DNA of 64,000 nucleotides from Phoenix dactylifera (lineage: Eukaryota > Streptophyta > Magnoliopsida > Arecales > Arecaceae), in the NCBI RefSeq assembly GCF_009389715.1, contig NC_052400.1, positions 21,607,674 to 21,671,673 of the forward strand, written 5' to 3'. Made by a program: the position numbers and the translations under genes. Shown here one piece after another: positions 61,994 to 64,000 of this stretch; within the stretch, counting starts at the first letter, position 1; each line of letters begins with the position of its first letter. The notes under the pieces were generated by a model, which was not told the DNA's origin, ran no database searches, and worked only from the letters and a program-made list of their open reading frames with translations.

Positions 61994-62580
61994 GAAAAAC
62001 ATTGTAGTCCTGTGGTTTGCATTACATAAAAAAGCTATGCTCATCTCGTCTCAGTGCTGTCGTTTTCTTTTTAGAGTCTTGCTCTGCAATAGGTGAGAGG
62101 GTCAGGGGTTTCTCCATAGGTGATCAATTTGTGTTCTAATATTTGAATCCACCCCCATTTTGTACTAGCGACACAAAATCCAGCTTTCGGAAGGTGGTTT
62201 ACGGGAAGAAGGGATTCAGAGTCTGATGGATTTCGTTTCTTTTGTTTGGAGGCCAAAAATCCGGCTTATTTAAGCCCTTGTTCTGGAGGGATGGGCTTTT
62301 TGGTTTCATCTACTTCAGCTGTCTGAAGTGGGGTTTCAGGTATCTGGAGATGCAATTCAGGAATCTCTTTTCGAACGGGACAGTATTTGTGCGTCTTATA
62401 TATAATTCTTGTAGTAGACAATCTGATTCCTGGAAGGTCTTATCAACTTTACTCCTGCCATGAGCAGTATGGTCTATTTTCGCTGACGTTTATGCGGTTT
62501 TCCTGCCATTGGCATGCTGTTCTTCACTTTGCGTAAGTTTCACAATGTTATATATGATCTGTATTTTAACTGATGACTAT
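61994..62580 (+). other. 3' UTR and flank of the HSP110-type gene
   Basis: Non-coding sequence after the TAA at 61991-61993. No further domains are found in the frames here. The 3' end is not determined. Confidence 0.4.
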
Positions 62581-64000
62581 CATGTTTTTGCTGCAAAGCT
62601 CGCCGATGCATAGGCACTGCCCGAAGTGGTTGGCAGGAAGGAGTTGTGATTTGCCTGAAATACTTATCCGGTTGTAGGTCCGTTGTCTATCGCCATTCTC
62701 TCTATTAGACTATAACTGGGCTTGGAGCCTGCTTGGTTTTATTTAATATATTTATGGAAGGTTTGAGTAGGGGGTGACGTAAGATTGGGGAGGCCACGGC
62801 CGTCCCATTGCTACCCTGCTGGTAGTTGGATGGAGGTCTGTCATCCGTCGCACCAGGATTTCGTACTCAAAAAGAATTCCGGACATGGAAGAGTCCAAGT
62901 CTTGAGAAGTATAAGGCCATTTCAAGTCTTGAACCGCGGACTTCTTATGTAAAAGCGCGAGGGCAAGCGACCGAGCTAATGATGAGGTACGCTGCTATTT
63001 AGATCTTGATCAAGAATGATCTGAGAAGCTGCTGAGATAAAAGAGTTATTTGGAATTTGATCGAGGATGGACATCTGTTCTGATATCTTGCAAGTAATGA
63101 TCCTAATAAAGATATGCAGGTCTGATTTGCTTGGTCTTGGTTGCTTTCCTTTGATTTGGGTTGGACCTGACGATATATGTTCCGGCTGATTTGGCTAGGC
63201 CTCAAACTTGCGTGCTTATCCTCACATTTGTTAAGCCCGATATTTCAAGTTTGACGTATTACTAGATTTGAAAACGTATAGATTGAGCATGCAACTGCAA
63301 GCTAAAATGATTTTACCTTCTACCAAAGCTGTCGCTTTTTTTTTGCCTTTTTCCAAGCCTATATATTGTTTTAAGGCCCCTTTTTTTTTAAACAAAAATT
63401 TCGTCTGGCCCATTTTAAAAATAAATTTTGCATCGCACGAAATTAGGTATAATCCATATCATATATAAAAAATCCATATTTAAATATTTAAGCTAAAAAT
63501 ATTAAATATAATCCATATTTAAGCTAAAAATATAATCCTTGGACTGCAAGTCTCTTGTATATTAAATATAATCTATATTTAAGCTAAAAATTCGAATAAA
63601 ATTTTCGATTGGGTGGATTTTAATACTAATTTAACCAATCTTCCGAACGAAATTAGATAAAAATCAGAATAAATAGACAATCAACTTTGTGGAAAGTTGA
63701 TTGATAATCTCAAAAATGGTACCAATCCACTCTTTTGGCGGGCCATAGCCCTTGGAACAATGAGCCCTCACCTCATTTAATATTGAATCATGGTACAAAT
63801 GCGAGCAACCCCAGACCCGCACAGAAACTTTCAGAGTCCGGTGCGTTGTTATCATGAAAAGAGATCGCCTTGTAGGCACTACTCTTAATGCACAGTGATG
63901 AATATAAAGTTGATAATTCCACTAACTTAATTTAAAATAAATGAAGAAAAATAGTCCACCTTTCTCAACTAAATCTCGATTCTACAAGCATCACTGTTTC
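62581..64000. other. Intergenic, no supported gene
   Basis: No recognisable product on either strand. The stretch 63440-63620 is AT-rich with a repeated TTAAATATAATC(C/T)ATATTTAAGCTAAAAAT motif occurring about three times within 150 bp. Confidence 0.5.

Overview
The window is nuclear DNA of a flowering plant, almost certainly a monocot. A palm-like genome is my best guess, but that is inference and not shown by the sequence. The evidence is intron-rich plant genes with GT-AG splicing, GC-rich first exons, low-GC introns and intergenic DNA, long (AT)n microsatellites, tRNA-derived SINEs, MITEs, hAT elements and an LTR-retrotransposon remnant. Nothing looks bacterial, viral or organellar. I rebuilt the gene models by hand, matching splice sites and reading phase; every multi-exon CDS below adds up to a whole number of codons.

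Layout. 1-9.7 kb: a plus-strand gene for a TSL-kinase interacting protein 1 (TKI1)-like protein, with a long untranslated 5' part and the CDS at 7083-9443. 9.7-13.0 kb: intergenic, with a Tourist-like MITE and microsatellites. 13.05-13.9 kb: a small two-exon arabinogalactan-peptide-like gene. 14-19.8 kb: repeat-rich, with a foldback MITE and a 1,162-bp GC-rich hAT element carrying a perfect 8-bp target duplication. 19.8-20.3 kb: a compact single-exon gene for an unrecognised 118-residue basic protein. 20.3-26.1 kb: intergenic, AT-rich. 26.1-30.9 kb (minus): a class-II truncated haemoglobin (GLB3). 30.9-33.4 kb: the space between the divergent GLB3 and FRL4 genes, holding a MITE. 33.4-38.8 kb (plus): a FRIGIDA-like 4 gene. 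40.3-49.5 kb (minus): V-ATPase subunit F, whose 7-kb first intron holds a 2.8-kb solo-LTR-like element. 50-53.3 kb: intergenic, with a 416-bp tandem duplication. 53.3-62.5 kb (plus): an HSP110-class chaperone (HSP70-14/15 type) in nine coding exons. 62.5-64 kb: intergenic.

The genes are unrelated housekeeping or regulatory genes, as is usual in plant chromosomes; there is no operon or cluster logic. FRL4 and VHA-F are convergent, while GLB3/FRL4 and VHA-F/HSP110 are divergent. The main points of interest are structural: how transposable elements have enlarged introns, an apparent GC-AG intron and a duplicated splice-donor block in GLB3, and protein variants (an AG-peptide without its Ala-Pro core, and a TKI1-like protein with no visible SANT domain). 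I found no clear new multi-gene system.
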